Shown piece after piece: positions 62,600 to 64,000 of a stretch of DNA of 64,000 nucleotides (position 1 is its first letter; each line of letters opens with the position of its first letter). Position numbers and translations under genes: made by a program. The notes under the pieces are model-generated. The model was not told where the DNA came from. It was given only the letters and a program-made list of their open reading frames with translations, and made no database searches. The DNA is from Phorcus lineatus (taxonomy: Eukaryota; Mollusca; Gastropoda; Trochida; Trochidae), in NCBI GenBank assembly GCA_921293015.1, contig OV121081.1:44169877-44233876 (forward strand), written 5' to 3'.

Positions 62600-64000
62600 T
62601 CAATTCAATTCTTTTATTTCGGTTTGTAGGCCATCGGCCCATGTACAATACATGTTAACAATTTTTAAGATTTTGTAGAGTAGACAATAAAGTTATACAA
62701 CGATAATTTATAACATGGTTAATTCGTTGACATTCTTCTATAAGCAAGCGCTTCTCTGATGAAATTGGAATATTTTACAAGGGAATATCTTCAATAACTG
62801 GTTAAAATACTACGATATTGAGTAACAAAATTTAACTGACCATTTATAAGAATGTATTTATCCCTTATTACATCATAAGCATTACATTCGAACAAGAAAT
62901 GTATAGCACTTTCAGTTACACCACAATCACACATTTTACACCTCTTATCTACATTCACACCTCTAATATTGCAAAGTAAAGGGAGCGAATTTAATCTAAG
63001 AAGACAAATATTTCTTCTTACAGATACTTGGTTGATAAAATTAACATAAAACTCAACATTTAAGAGTGACTTAATTTCTTTAAAGTGGATTAAACGAGAA
63101 GATATATTTATGTTACCAAAGATACGCTGTTTATCACAATCAATTACTCTATTCTTAAAATTATGAATAAATACAGAAACATCACCGACGTCTTGATTGA
63201 ACCAAACAAAGCCAAAACCATAGGAATTTAACAAATATTTAACAGAAGTAGCCCAAGTTACCCTGCCAGCTGAATCTAACTTCTTCATATGTAAGTACGA
63301 CTGTTTTGGATAGCGGTTCTCGGACATCCTCAATAATTTACACCAATAGGTAATACATCTAACATAATAATCAACATACATATTAAATCTACCACAATCT
63401 GCTAAAACTCCATTACCTGAAACTTGTTTACCAACCCCAAGAACATATTTACAAAAGTTAGTGTGAAATATTTCGACAGATTTCCTCTCTTCGAACCCCC
63501 AGACTTCAGACCCATACAATAAAACAGGCTTAACCTTAATATCAAACAATTTGAACATGAGCTTTACCGGAATATTAGGATATTTCATAAACAACGATTT
63601 CAAAGAAAACAGAGCTTTACTAGCTTTACCAACAAGAGTATGAGTACATTTTGTCCAAGATAATCTAGTTGAAAATAAAATGCCGAGATAACTATAATAT
63701 GTTGAAGCTTGTACTGGATTACCATTGTAAAACCATTTTTCATATGAACGAAGAATACCTCCATTACGGAAAACTAACACCTGAGTTTTATCCATATTAA
63801 CCTCTATACCCCAAGAACTGCAATATTTATGTAATATATTTATCTTTCTCTGCAAACCTACAACAGTATCATCAAACAAATTAAGATCATCTGCATACAT
63901 TGACTCATGAGATATGAACAAAATTGATTAGCTTTTATAGTTTTTTGATAGCAACTGTATGTACGGTAATAAAAAGAGGTATTGGAGAAGCACTCTTTCA
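62600..64000 (-). mobile_element. LINE, 3' part, continues past the window end
   Basis: The 3' end on the minus strand has 'gggccgatggcc', a run AATAAAAG and a GAATT-type tail near 62600-62650. This parallels the 'gggccatgtggcc'...AATAAA end of the LINE at 59214-59872, so both are from related families. The insert lies in the ARL15-like intron in opposite orientation. Confidence 0.85.
62791..63921 (-). pseudogene. LINE ORF2 fragment: reverse transcriptase palm end and C-terminal domain
   Basis: About 376 codons. The RT catalytic motif YADD lies at residues 9-12, followed by the usual 'LQRKINILHKYC..WGIEVN.DKTQVLVF' segment and 'YYSYLGILFS', the thumb region, and a C-terminal CxxC...H...C zinc motif (CKMC...HFLFEC). 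The frame has no ATG before YADD (its first codon is TTG) and an in-frame TAA lies three codons upstream, so the RT is broken by a stop or frameshift just before the active site. The RT type is non-LTR, CR1/L2/Jockey-like. Confidence 0.85.

Overview
The window is animal nuclear DNA, most likely from a mollusc (perhaps a gastropod). The evidence is spliced genes with GT-AG introns, a tRNA-derived SINE with a CACT-type tail, CR1/L2/Jockey-like LINE fragments, several MITE families, and a Ty3/gypsy retrotransposon of the kind common in marine invertebrates. The host assignment is an inference. No prokaryotic features are present.

Positions 1-34384 are one uninterrupted tandem satellite: 33 complete monomers of about 1015 bp plus one truncated monomer, all in the same orientation. 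Units 1-4, 5-12 and 13-15 are local families. Units 16-34 form a higher-order pattern of four monomer types (called B, T, C and A here), with 3-unit derivatives and at least one clear hybrid monomer, which indicates unequal crossing-over. The array ends at 34384-34424.

Positions 34648-39223 hold a Ty3/gypsy LTR retrotransposon on the minus strand. It has a complete single-frame gag-pol of 1305 aa, a PBS matching tRNA-Leu, a PPT, a full 199-bp 3' LTR, and a 5' LTR cut to 96 bp. Beyond the cut end, a 577-bp copy of the left flank starts part-way through a satellite unit and runs into the empty insertion site. The locus therefore contains both the filled and the unfilled target.

Positions 39818-48484 are AT-rich and gene-poor. 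They hold a 1050-bp TIR element with an internal 152-bp minisatellite (41358-42407), a possible 58-aa secreted peptide gene (42954-43130), a foldback element and old SINE pieces.

Positions 48485-57558 carry a complete nine-exon gene on the minus strand, reconstructed here from splice sites. It encodes a 290-aa RNF126/RNF115-type E3 ubiquitin ligase (N-terminal zinc finger, C-terminal RING-H2). Its introns contain a SINE with a 13-bp target duplication right next to the RING exon, a TTAA-flanked MITE, and a minisatellite made from copies of the exon-4 splice donor.

Positions 57559-64000 hold a pair of TA-flanked MITEs in opposite orientation (one inside the RNF126 first intron, one upstream of the next gene), a 5'-truncated LINE with a 13-bp target duplication, a P-loop exon of an ARL15-like small GTPase (60624-60768, plus strand, rest outside the window), and the 3' part of a second, decayed LINE on the minus strand reaching the window end. 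RNF126-like and ARL15-like are divergently arranged.
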